NCBI GenBank assembly: GCA_018056545.1
Contig: JAGPFL010000005.1
Coordinates: 1-46,356 of the forward strand
Reading direction: 5' to 3'
Source of the DNA: Syntrophobacterales bacterium
GTDB lineage: Bacteria > Desulfobacterota > Syntrophia > Syntrophales > UBA8958
Length of the DNA stretch: 46,356 bases
Part shown: piece after piece, positions 1 to 7,360 of the stretch
How positions within the stretch are numbered: position 1 is the stretch's first letter
Layout: every line of letters starts with the position of its first letter
Notes under the pieces: model-generated
Database searches by the model: none
The model's input: the letters and a program-made list of their open reading frames with translations, nothing else
What the model was told of the DNA's origin: nothing
Position numbers and translations under genes: made by a program

Positions 1-371
1 TGGACGACCAGGGGCGGCTTTGGTTTTGCGGCCGGAAGGCCCATCGGGTGGAAACGGCAACGGGTCGCCTCTTCACCATCCCCTGCGAGGCCCTCTTCAA
101 CCGCCATCCCCGGGTACGCCGTTCCGCCTTGGTGGGTGTAGGCGCCGCCGGAAACCAACGGCCGGTGATCATTATCGAGCTGAAACCGGAGGATGCCGGG
201 CAGGATCGGGAGGGGCTGACGGCGGAACTGTTGGCGATCGCCGGGGCCAATACCGTCACCCGGGAGATAAAGACGGTGCTCTATCACCCGGGGTTTCCCG
301 TGGACATCCGCCACAACGCCAAGATCTTCCGGGAGAAACTGGCAGTCTGGGCGGCGGAGCAGCTCAAATAA
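1..371 (+). CDS. oleC: C-terminal end of an AMP-forming acyl-CoA/fatty-acid ligase, OleC-like (5' truncated by window)
   Basis: The open frame runs from the left window edge (first full codon at 3) to TAA at 369-371, so only about 122 C-terminal residues are present. The peptide starts with D-x-x-GRLWFCGRKAHRV, which matches the hinge and C-terminal subdomain of acyl-adenylate ligases; the variant GRKAHRV in place of the usual GRxKDxI is what I associate with OleC. OleC acts on the beta-hydroxy acid made by OleA and OleD in head-to-head hydrocarbon synthesis; it was first described as an AMP-dependent ligase and later as a beta-lactone synthetase. The OleC assignment is strengthened by the OleD-like gene that follows on the same strand. 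The AMP-binding core lies outside the window, so the ligase family is firm and the exact substrate is inferred. Confidence 0.75.
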   Translation, partial: DDQGRLWFCGRKAHRVETATGRLFTIPCEALFNRHPRVRRSALVGVGAAGNQRPVIIIELKPEDAGQDREGLTAELLAIAGANTVTREIKTVLYHPGFPVDIRHNAKIFREKLAVWAAEQLK

Positions 372-410
372 GGAACAAACCGGGGGATAAACTCAACCAC
401 GAAATGGCGA

Positions 411-465
411 AGAACATTTGCTTTGCCGCTGGCGAACCATTTTTCTACGGATATGCAAAGCCGTC
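411..465. repeat. Dispersed palindromic repeat, copy 1
   Basis: This segment matches about 42 of 54 positions of the segment at 41171-41220 and is more loosely related to 12062-12110. The shared core is GAACCATTTTTC (434-445) followed by TATGCAAAGC. GCTTTGC at 420-426 and GCAAAGC at 455-461 can form a 7-bp stem around the core. It lies between oleC and oleD and overlaps the most upstream start codons possible for oleD. Confidence 0.6.
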
Positions 466-1499
466 AAGACAAGATTACCTCCCCGTTACAGGGAACAGAT
501 GTTGAGACGGTGCTGGTCACCGGCAGCGGGGGCTTCCTGGGCGGGGCCATCGTAGCGCAACTGCTGGCGGCGGGGTTCTCCGTTAGAAGTTTCGCCCGGG
601 GCGACTATCCGGAATTGCGGCGCCGGGGTGTCGCAGTTATCCGGGGGGACCTGACGGATATCGAGGCGGTGAAGAGGGCCTGTGACGGCTGTGCCGTCGT
701 GTTCCACAATGCCGCCAAGGCCGGGGTTTGGGGGGATTTCGATTCATTTTACCGTCCTAACGTCATGGGCACCAAGAACGTCATTGCGGCGTGCGCCGGT
801 ACCGGTGTGGGCCGGCTGGTCTTCACCAGTTCCGCCAGCGTCGTTTTCAGTGACGCCGACATGGCCGGAGTGGACGAGACCGTGCCCTATCCGGAACAGC
901 CCCGCTCTCCCTATACGGCGACGAAGGCGGAGGCGGAGAGGATGGTCCTGGCGGCCAACGGCGCGACACTCAAGACCCTTTCCCTGCGCCCCCACCTCAT
1001 CTGGGGGCCCGGAGACACCCAGATCGTCCCCCGGATCATCGCCCAGGCCCGGGCGGGCAAGATCGTCCGGGTGGGGGACGGAAGAAACGTCATCGACGCC
1101 ACCTATATCGACAATGCCGCCGCCGCCCATCTCCTGGCGGCCCGGGCCCTGGCCGGCAACCCCCGGGCCCCGGGCCGGGCCTATTTCATCTCCAACGGCG
1201 AGCCCGTCAACCTCTGGGATTTCGTGAACCGCATCCTGGCCCTGGCGGGGCTTCCCCCGATCCGTCGGGGCATCTCCAAATCCGTGGCGGTGCTTTTGGG
1301 GACGATTGTCGAGAAGCTCCACCTTACCTTGCGGCTCTCCGGAGAACCGCGGATGACGCGCTTTCTGGCCGAGGAACTGGCGACCACCCACTGGTTCGAC
1401 ATCAGCGCCGCCCGACGGGAACTGGGATATGAACCCCGGGTTTCCATGGAGGAGGGGCTGCGGCGCCTGCAAGCATGGCTGCTGCAGGCGCGGATCTGA
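453..1499 (+). CDS. oleD: NAD(P)-dependent epimerase/dehydratase family, OleD-like 2-alkyl-3-oxoalkanoate reductase
   Basis: This is an extended short-chain dehydrogenase/reductase of the 3-beta-hydroxysteroid dehydrogenase-like group. A Rossmann nucleotide-binding motif TGSGGFLG lies close to the N-terminus, the catalytic serine region reads VFTSSASVVF, and the catalytic YTATK (YxxxK) motif follows. The later RPHLIWGPGD stretch is typical of this family. OleD reduces the 2-alkyl-3-keto acid made by OleA to the 2-alkyl-3-hydroxy acid, which OleC then uses, so the OleC-OleD order supports the call. The start is uncertain: ATG 453 gives 348 aa but lies inside a dispersed repeat and has no clear Shine-Dalgarno; GTG 510, just before the Rossmann motif, is a real alternative. 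OleA and OleB are not in the window. Confidence 0.8.
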   Translation: MQSRQDKITSPLQGTDVETVLVTGSGGFLGGAIVAQLLAAGFSVRSFARGDYPELRRRGVAVIRGDLTDIEAVKRACDGCAVVFHNAAKAGVWGDFDSFYRPNVMGTKNVIAACAGTGVGRLVFTSSASVVFSDADMAGVDETVPYPEQPRSPYTATKAEAERMVLAANGATLKTLSLRPHLIWGPGDTQIVPRIIAQARAGKIVRVGDGRNVIDATYIDNAAAAHLLAARALAGNPRAPGRAYFISNGEPVNLWDFVNRILALAGLPPIRRGISKSVAVLLGTIVEKLHLTLRLSGEPRMTRFLAEELATTHWFDISAARRELGYEPRVSMEEGLRRLQAWLLQARI

Positions 1500-1525
1500 A
1501 AAAGCCCGAGAATTTCCCCTTTCGC

Positions 1526-3400
1526 CTATTCCCGGAAGGTCATCTTGAGTTCCCACAGTCCGGCGACGTTCTTCTTCTCCAGGTCAAAGCCGCCTTTCTC
1601 GAAAACATGCATCATCGGCTTGTTGTCGGAAAGCACCTCCGCCGTGAATCCCAGGAGTCCCTGACGCTTGGCCAGGTAAGTCAGATAGGCGAGGAGTTCC
1701 GTGCCGATTCCCATTTGCTGATGGGTGTCCTTTACGGCGAAAGCCACCTCCGCGGTGTGGGACGTGGCGTCGATGTAGTAGCGGCCTACACCGACGATCT
1801 CCTCGGATTGCTCCCGGGGCATGATGGCCAGGATGGCCATCTCCAACGTGTAGTCGATAATGACGAGCTTTTGGAGAACCTCGTGGGGCATGTCCTTGCG
1901 GGCGGACATGAAGCGACGGTAGAGGCTCTGATCGGACAGGGAATAGATGAAATCTTTCAGCAGGGGTTCGTCGCTGATCTTGATAGGCCGGAAAAGGATG
2001 TTGTGCCCCTTCTTCGTGGTCCGGTAGGACTCCAGATGCTCGGGATACTCGCCCCGGATGCCGGGGATGAAGGCTTGATCCCGGTAGATCAGCCCCAGTT
2101 TCTTGGCCTCTTCGATGAGCCAGGGACGAAATTTGGGATGGGCGATGCCGATAAGTTCCATGGCCCGCTCCCGGATGCTCTTGCCATGGAGGTAGGCGAT
2201 GCCGTATTCCGTGACGACGTAGTGGATGTCCCCCCGGGTAAGGGTTACCCCGGCCCCTTCCCGGAGCATGGGGACGATGCGGGAAACCACATCACAGGCG
2301 GCCGTGGATTGGAGGGTGAGGATGGATTTCCCCCCTCGGGCCAGGACGGCGCCCCGCATGAAGTCCGCCTGACCGCCCACGCCGCTGTGGAAGATCCGGC
2401 CGATGGACTCCGCCGTGGCCTGGCCGGTGAGGTCGATTTCCAGGGCGCTGTTGATGGCGGTCATACGGTCATGCTGGGCGATGATCAGGGGATTGTTGGT
2501 GTAATCGATGGTCCGGAATTCGATGGCCGGATTGTCGTGGAGATAATTGTAGGTTTCCTGATTTCCGAGACAGAAGGTGGTCACTGTCTTGCCCGGGTTG
2601 AGGGTCTTCCTGGAGTTGTCGATGACCCCCATCTTCATCAGCTCGATAATGCCGTCGCCGATGAGTTCCGTATGCACGCCCAGGTGACGCCTATCTTTCA
2701 GATTGGCCAGGACGGCGTTGGGGATGCTGCCGTATCCCACCTGGATCGTGTCTCCGTCTTCCACGAGGCGGGCCACATATTTACCGATGCCCATGGCGAT
2801 TTCCGAGTCCGCCTCCTTGGAGTATTCCAGCAGATTTTCGTCGTAGGGTACAAGGAAGTCGATATCGCGGATATGAACGAAGGAATCGCCGTGGACCCGG
2901 GGCATGAAGCGGTTGACCTGGGCGACGACAACGGCGGCCTTTTGCACGGCGGCCTTGACGATGTCGACGCTGATGCCGAGACTCAGGTATCCGTGATCAT
3001 CGGGAAGTGAGGTCTGGATGAGGGCGATGTCCACCCGGACCAGTCCGCGCCGGAAGAGGTCCGGCGTTTCCGAAAGGAAGACCGGGGTGTAATCGGCAAC
3101 CCCCCGGTTTACGGCCTCCCGGGTGCTGTCGCCGATAAAGAAAGAGTTGTGGCGGAAATTCTGTTTGAATTTTTCCGTGGCGTAAGGGGCGACGCCGAGG
3201 GAACGGATATGGAGGACCTCGGCGTCAAAAAAGGCCTTGGGGTTGGATTTGACATAACGGATCATCCCCTGGACCAGGTGCTGGGGCTCGGCGCAGGCCG
3301 AGCCGATGAAGATGGTGTCCCCCCGGTGGATATGACCGAAGATTTCCGCCTCCGGGGCGAATTTTTCCGGATACAACCCTTTCCATTTTTCCAGAGACAT
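1526..3400 (-). CDS. Acetyl-CoA hydrolase/CoA-transferase family protein with C-terminal GNAT domain
   Basis: A 624-aa two-domain protein. Residues about 15-455 form the acetyl-CoA hydrolase/4-hydroxybutyrate CoA-transferase fold; glutamate 245 in HTELIGDG sits where the catalytic CoA-linked glutamate of this family is expected, and QADFMRGA near 344 and TEYGIAYL near 397 are further family blocks. Residues about 468-624 are a GNAT acetyltransferase domain with the acetyl-CoA loop QQMGIGTELL. The likely role is cytoplasmic CoA transfer between acyl-CoA and a carboxylate, with the GNAT part possibly a regulatory acetyl-CoA sensor or protein acetylase (inference). ATG at 3400 is the start. It is divergent from the ADP-forming acyl-CoA synthetase at 3757, and the two share a palindrome-containing intergenic region. 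The substrate cannot be read from sequence. Confidence 0.85.
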   Translation of the reverse strand: MSLEKWKGLYPEKFAPEAEIFGHIHRGDTIFIGSACAEPQHLVQGMIRYVKSNPKAFFDAEVLHIRSLGVAPYATEKFKQNFRHNSFFIGDSTREAVNRGVADYTPVFLSETPDLFRRGLVRVDIALIQTSLPDDHGYLSLGISVDIVKAAVQKAAVVVAQVNRFMPRVHGDSFVHIRDIDFLVPYDENLLEYSKEADSEIAMGIGKYVARLVEDGDTIQVGYGSIPNAVLANLKDRRHLGVHTELIGDGIIELMKMGVIDNSRKTLNPGKTVTTFCLGNQETYNYLHDNPAIEFRTIDYTNNPLIIAQHDRMTAINSALEIDLTGQATAESIGRIFHSGVGGQADFMRGAVLARGGKSILTLQSTAACDVVSRIVPMLREGAGVTLTRGDIHYVVTEYGIAYLHGKSIRERAMELIGIAHPKFRPWLIEEAKKLGLIYRDQAFIPGIRGEYPEHLESYRTTKKGHNILFRPIKISDEPLLKDFIYSLSDQSLYRRFMSARKDMPHEVLQKLVIIDYTLEMAILAIMPREQSEEIVGVGRYYIDATSHTAEVAFAVKDTHQQMGIGTELLAYLTYLAKRQGLLGFTAEVLSDNKPMMHVFEKGGFDLEKKNVAGLWELKMTFRE

Positions 3401-3438
3401 AGTCTCGCCCCAAAATGAAATGTTTCTTTACGGGGAAA

Positions 3439-3452
3439 TTAGACTTGTCTAA
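3439..3452. promoter_or_regulatory. Inverted repeat TTAGAC-TT-GTCTAA, candidate operator
   Basis: Perfect 6-bp arms separated by two bases lie 38 bp upstream of the CoA-transferase/GNAT start (minus strand), in the region divergent to the acyl-CoA synthetase. A TTGACA read on the minus strand (3480-3475) lies just upstream, so the palindrome would fall near the transcription start of the minus gene, although I see no good -10 at the right spacing. Size and symmetry fit a dimeric repressor site. The regulator is unknown. Confidence 0.4.
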
Positions 3453-3512
3453 CTTCTCATACACATTGCAGGGATGTCAAGGTGAAACCCCGCTGACGGG
3501 TCAAAGGAGGGA

Positions 3513-3541
3513 TTGACAGGGAGGGGTGATTTCTTTATAGG
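3513..3541 (+). promoter_or_regulatory. Sigma70-type promoter for the acyl-CoA synthetase gene
   Basis: TTGACA (3513-3518), a 17-bp spacer, then TATAGG (3536-3541). A perfect 10-bp palindrome GGTCCGGACC (3543-3552) sits exactly over the predicted transcription start and could bind a repressor. The coding start at 3757 implies a leader of about 210 nt in which I recognise no riboswitch. Confidence 0.55.
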
Positions 3542-3756
3542 AGGTCCGGACCAAAAAACGTGTTTCCCGCGGCCGGCAAGATCTCCTAACCGTCATACCC
3601 GAGGACGGGCACGACATAAGATGAATATATCCGAGCAGTTGCCGATATTTTTGTATGAGGGCTCGGCGACCGGGTGATAGAGGGAGCATCAACCGGCGGC
3701 GGCAAATGATTAAAAATCGGGAAAGCAAACAAAATCAGGCTCATGGCGGTGTCCAA

Positions 3757-5829
3757 ATGAAATCTTTCTTTTTTCCAAAAAGCATGGTGGTGATCGGGGC
3801 CTCGGCCACGAAGATGAACCTCGGCCAGATCATCCTTCTGAACAACAAGCAATGCGGTTATCAGGGTAAACTCTACGGGGTGGGATCTCAGGCCGGAGAG
3901 GTGGACGGGATCCCGGTTTTTACCAGGATAGCCGACATTCCCGAGGTTCCCGAGGTGGCCATATTCCTCACCCCCGCCCATACCATCCCCACGCTCATGG
4001 AGGATTGCGGCCGGAAAGGGATACGCCGGGCGGTGATCGAATCCAGCGGGTTCAGCGAATACGCCCACGGCGACCATTCCCTGGAGCGGGAAGTCCTGGC
4101 CGTGGCGAATAAATACGGCATCAAGTTCATCGGTCCCAACTGTGTGGGGACGGTCAATTTCGATATCCGGATGATGATGCCCTTCGCTTTCTTCAAGAAT
4201 CCCCCTTCCGGGGGCCGGGTGGCTATGATCGCCCAGAGCGGCGGCGTGGGGGGTACATATCTCCATGCCCTGCCGGAAAACGCCATTGTTCCCGGGAAGT
4301 TTGTCAGCATCGGCAACAAGCTCCAGTTGGACGAGGTGGATTTTCTCGAGTATTTTCTTGCCGATCCGGAGACGGACGTGGTCACCATGTACCTCGAAGG
4401 GTTCAACCGGGGCCGGGCCTTCTACGAGTTGGCCGTGAAGGCGGACAAACCGATCATTGTCCAGAAATCCAACCGGAGCGAGGCGAGTGCGAAGATCGCC
4501 CGGTCGCACACCACGGCCCTTGCGGCGGGCGACGACGTCGTGGACGGGATGTTTCGCCAGACGGCGGTGATCCGTGCCGAGGACGAGCGGGAATTTCTCA
4601 ATGCCGTCAAGATCATCCGCCTGCCGTTGATGAAGGGCAGACGGGTCGCCGTCCTGTCCCGGTCCGGAGGTCACGCCGTCCTGTCCGCCGACGCCTGTGC
4701 CCGCTTCGGTTTCGACATGGTCGCCTTTCCGTCGGCGTTTCTGGAAAAGCTCAAGACCCTCTACCACACCCGGGTGATCGCCCATCAAAATCCCCTCGAT
4801 CTGGGGGAGATCTTCGATTACACGATCTTTACCGGGATTCTCGAGGAAACCCTGAAACTGGAAAACATCGACGGAGTCCTCTTCAATCATCTCTATGCCT
4901 CCACGTATGAGGCGCAAATGTCCCGGACCTTCCTTGCGGGCGTGGACCGGCTGACCAGGGAGTACGGCAAGCCCGTGGCGGTGGCCATGCTCTCCGATCC
5001 CGCAGAGCTTCTGGACGTCGCCCGGAGCCAAAGCTACCCCATCTTCACGTCCCCGCTGGAGGCGGCGGCGGCCCTGAATGTCTCCGCCACGTATTATGAA
5101 AGAAAGGGCCGGCGTGATCACCGGGGGGAGGTGGACCCTTCTCCGAAGAACGGGGGGGTGTTGCGGACGATCCGGACGCAGTGCCGCAGGGAGGGGCGGA
5201 TGCCTCTGACCGACGAGGCCCTGGAGATATGCGCCGCCGCCGGTCTGACGCCGGTCCGCGGGGAGATTGTCAGGTCCGGCGGTGACGTGAACGGCCTTTC
5301 CCTCCGTTTTCCCGTGGCGGTGAAACTGCTTTCCCGTCAGGCGTCCCACAAGACGGACGTGGGAGGGGTGCGCCTGAACGTCCGGAACCGGAAGGCGTTG
5401 CAGCGGATTATGACGGAGATGGAACGGACCTTCGGGGACGCGGCGGAAGGGTTTCTTGTCCAGGAAATGGCCGCGGCCGGGGTGGAATGCTTTGTGGGGG
5501 GACGTCAGGATCCGGTGTTCGGACCGACCGTAATGACGGGACTGGGAGGTGTTTTCGTCGAGCTCTTCCGGGATACGGCCATCCGCCTGGCCCCGGTGAC
5601 CAGCGCCGAGGCGGCGGACATGATCGGAGAGCTCCAGGCCTATCCGCTCCTCGCCGGGTTTAGGGGGAAATCACCCGCCGATATCGAGGCCTTAAAAGAG
5701 GTGATCCGGAAAGTCGGCGTCCTGCTGGCGTCCCGGCCGGAGATCGCGGAACTGGATCTCAACCCGGTCATCGTCCATCCCGCCGGAAAAGGCGTATCCC
5801 TGGTAGATGCCCGCATCTTCTTCAAATAA
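3757..5829 (+). CDS. Acyl-CoA synthetase, NDP (ADP)-forming, fused alpha-beta type
   Basis: A 690-aa protein with the ADP-forming acetyl-CoA synthetase architecture. Residues 1-about 125 are a CoA-binding Rossmann domain (VVIGASAT), about 150-290 and 295-450 are the two succinyl-CoA-ligase-like domains, and about 484-690 is an ATP-grasp domain. His251 in ARSHTTALAAGD corresponds to the phosphohistidine that carries phosphate between acyl phosphate and ADP; the usual SHTGA reads SHTTA here. The enzyme would couple acyl-CoA to acid conversion with ATP formation by substrate-level phosphorylation, a normal energy step in anaerobes. ATG 3757 is chosen because homology begins at MKSFFFPKSM; an in-frame ATG at 3655 would add a basic, low-quality N-terminus. 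The 3' end overlaps the next gene by 23 bp. Acyl chain specificity is unknown. Confidence 0.85.
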   Translation: MKSFFFPKSMVVIGASATKMNLGQIILLNNKQCGYQGKLYGVGSQAGEVDGIPVFTRIADIPEVPEVAIFLTPAHTIPTLMEDCGRKGIRRAVIESSGFSEYAHGDHSLEREVLAVANKYGIKFIGPNCVGTVNFDIRMMMPFAFFKNPPSGGRVAMIAQSGGVGGTYLHALPENAIVPGKFVSIGNKLQLDEVDFLEYFLADPETDVVTMYLEGFNRGRAFYELAVKADKPIIVQKSNRSEASAKIARSHTTALAAGDDVVDGMFRQTAVIRAEDEREFLNAVKIIRLPLMKGRRVAVLSRSGGHAVLSADACARFGFDMVAFPSAFLEKLKTLYHTRVIAHQNPLDLGEIFDYTIFTGILEETLKLENIDGVLFNHLYASTYEAQMSRTFLAGVDRLTREYGKPVAVAMLSDPAELLDVARSQSYPIFTSPLEAAAALNVSATYYERKGRRDHRGEVDPSPKNGGVLRTIRTQCRREGRMPLTDEALEICAAAGLTPVRGEIVRSGGDVNGLSLRFPVAVKLLSRQASHKTDVGGVRLNVRNRKALQRIMTEMERTFGDAAEGFLVQEMAAAGVECFVGGRQDPVFGPTVMTGLGGVFVELFRDTAIRLAPVTSAEAADMIGELQAYPLLAGFRGKSPADIEALKEVIRKVGVLLASRPEIAELDLNPVIVHPAGKGVSLVDARIFFK

Positions 5830-7360
5830 ACTCCTCCTGATCCATCCTCCCGTGGCCAAGCCCTGCGAACCGCCGGCGGGGATCGCCCGCTTGGCGGCGG
5901 CCCTGGGAGAGCACGAAATACCCTGTGAAATCATCGATGCCAATGCGGAGGGGATGTTCTTCCTGCTGCACCGGGAGAACGCCGTCCCGCAGGACACCTG
6001 GACGAAACGGGCACGGCGGAATCTGTCGCGGCATCTCGAGGCGTTGCGTTCCCCGGCCGTATATTCCAACCCGGACCGATATCGCCGGGCGGTGGCCGAC
6101 ATCAACCGGGTCCTGAAGGTTTCCTCCCCGAACCCGGAAATATACGTGAGCCTGAACGATTATCAGGATGCGGGGCTTGCCCCCGTGAGTTCACGGGATC
6201 TGCTGGCCGCCGCCGCTCAGTCCGTGCGGAATCCCTTTTATACCTACTTCACGGGGCCGCTGGCGGATCGTATAAGGGAAAAGAACCCCCAGGTGATAGG
6301 CATATCCGTAAATTATTTCAGCCAGGCCCTCTGTGCCTTTGCCATGATCGGGGTTATCCGGGCCGCCTGCCCGTCGGTGCGGATTGTCCTGGGCGGCGGC
6401 CTCATCACCTCCTGGCTCCGTCAGCCCCAGTGGCAAAATCCGTTCGGTGCCCTGGTGGATGATCTCGTGGCCGGGCCGGGGGAGGACTTCCTCCTTTCCC
6501 TGTTCGGAAAGGTGCGTGCGGGGAAGACGGGGCCGGTCGCCTCCTGCCCCGACTATGGTTCTTTCCCCTGGCCGCTTTATCTCGCCCCCGGCCCCATCCT
6601 TCCCTACAGTGCCGCCGACGGCTGTTACTGGCGCCGCTGCCGCTTTTGTCCGGAAACGGCGGAACGGAACCCTTACCGGCCCCAACCGCCGGAAAGGATT
6701 CTGACCGATCTGGCCCGGCTTCAAAAGAAAACCAACCCGGTTCTCATCCACTTTCTCGACAACGCCCTGAGTCCGGCCTTGCTGACGATGTTGTCCCATA
6801 ACCCCCCCGGGGTTCCCTGGTATGGATTCGCGAGGATCACGGAGCACCTGGCGGACGAGGATTTTTGCCGGCGGCTGCGTCACAGCGGTTGCGTGATGTT
6901 GAAGCTGGGTCTGGAATCGGGGGACCAGGAGGTTCTGGACCGCCTGGAGAAGGGGATCGAGCTGACGACCGCCGCCCGGGTGCTGCGGAGTCTGAAAGTG
7001 GCGGGCATCGCCTCTTATGTCTATCTGCTTTTCGGGACCCCGGCGGAAGATCGGGTGGCGGCGCGGCGTACGCTGGCGTATGTGGAGGCCCATGCCGCCG
7101 AAATCGATTATCTGAACATCGCCCTCTTCAATCTGCCGGTCTTTGCCGCCGCTTCCTCCGGTCTGGAGGTCCGTCCCTTCTCCGCCGGCGACCTGTCCCT
7201 CTATTGGGACTTCGTTCATCCCCGGGGGTGGAACCGCCGGGAGGTGCGGCGCTTCCTCGCGGGAGAGGTGAGGAGAAACCCCGCCGTGGCCGCCATCCTC
7301 AGAAGGACCCCCCCGGCCTTTACCTCCAATCACGCCCCCCTGCTCAGCCGAGGTATTTGA
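5807..7360 (+). CDS. B12-binding-type radical SAM protein
   Basis: A 517-aa protein. The N-terminus (LLLIHPPVAKPCEPPAGIA) is typical of cobalamin-binding radical SAM enzymes of the Elp3/MiaB/NifB-like superfamily, and the segment around residues 163-225, with LGGGL and a GEDFLL block, completes a B12-like domain. The [4Fe-4S] motif is C273, C278 and C281 in GCYWRRCRFC, a C-x4-C-x2-C spacing with one residue more than the common C-x3-C-x2-C. Downstream MLKLGLESGDQEVLD is the conserved radical SAM strand block. The start overlaps the acyl-CoA synthetase stop by 23 bp, indicating translational coupling. The 3' end overlaps the convergent YihY-like gene by 17 bp. The substrate is not identifiable. 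Confidence 0.8.
   Translation: MPASSSNKLLLIHPPVAKPCEPPAGIARLAAALGEHEIPCEIIDANAEGMFFLLHRENAVPQDTWTKRARRNLSRHLEALRSPAVYSNPDRYRRAVADINRVLKVSSPNPEIYVSLNDYQDAGLAPVSSRDLLAAAAQSVRNPFYTYFTGPLADRIREKNPQVIGISVNYFSQALCAFAMIGVIRAACPSVRIVLGGGLITSWLRQPQWQNPFGALVDDLVAGPGEDFLLSLFGKVRAGKTGPVASCPDYGSFPWPLYLAPGPILPYSAADGCYWRRCRFCPETAERNPYRPQPPERILTDLARLQKKTNPVLIHFLDNALSPALLTMLSHNPPGVPWYGFARITEHLADEDFCRRLRHSGCVMLKLGLESGDQEVLDRLEKGIELTTAARVLRSLKVAGIASYVYLLFGTPAEDRVAARRTLAYVEAHAAEIDYLNIALFNLPVFAAASSGLEVRPFSAGDLSLYWDFVHPRGWNRREVRRFLAGEVRRNPAVAAILRRTPPAFTSNHAPLLSRGI

Noticed and set aside
1475-3010. Long plus-strand ORF (511 codons) opposite the CoA-transferase gene
   Set aside because: It is a mirror of the GC-rich coding frame; it has no domain pattern, and the opposite strand has clear homology and codon structure.
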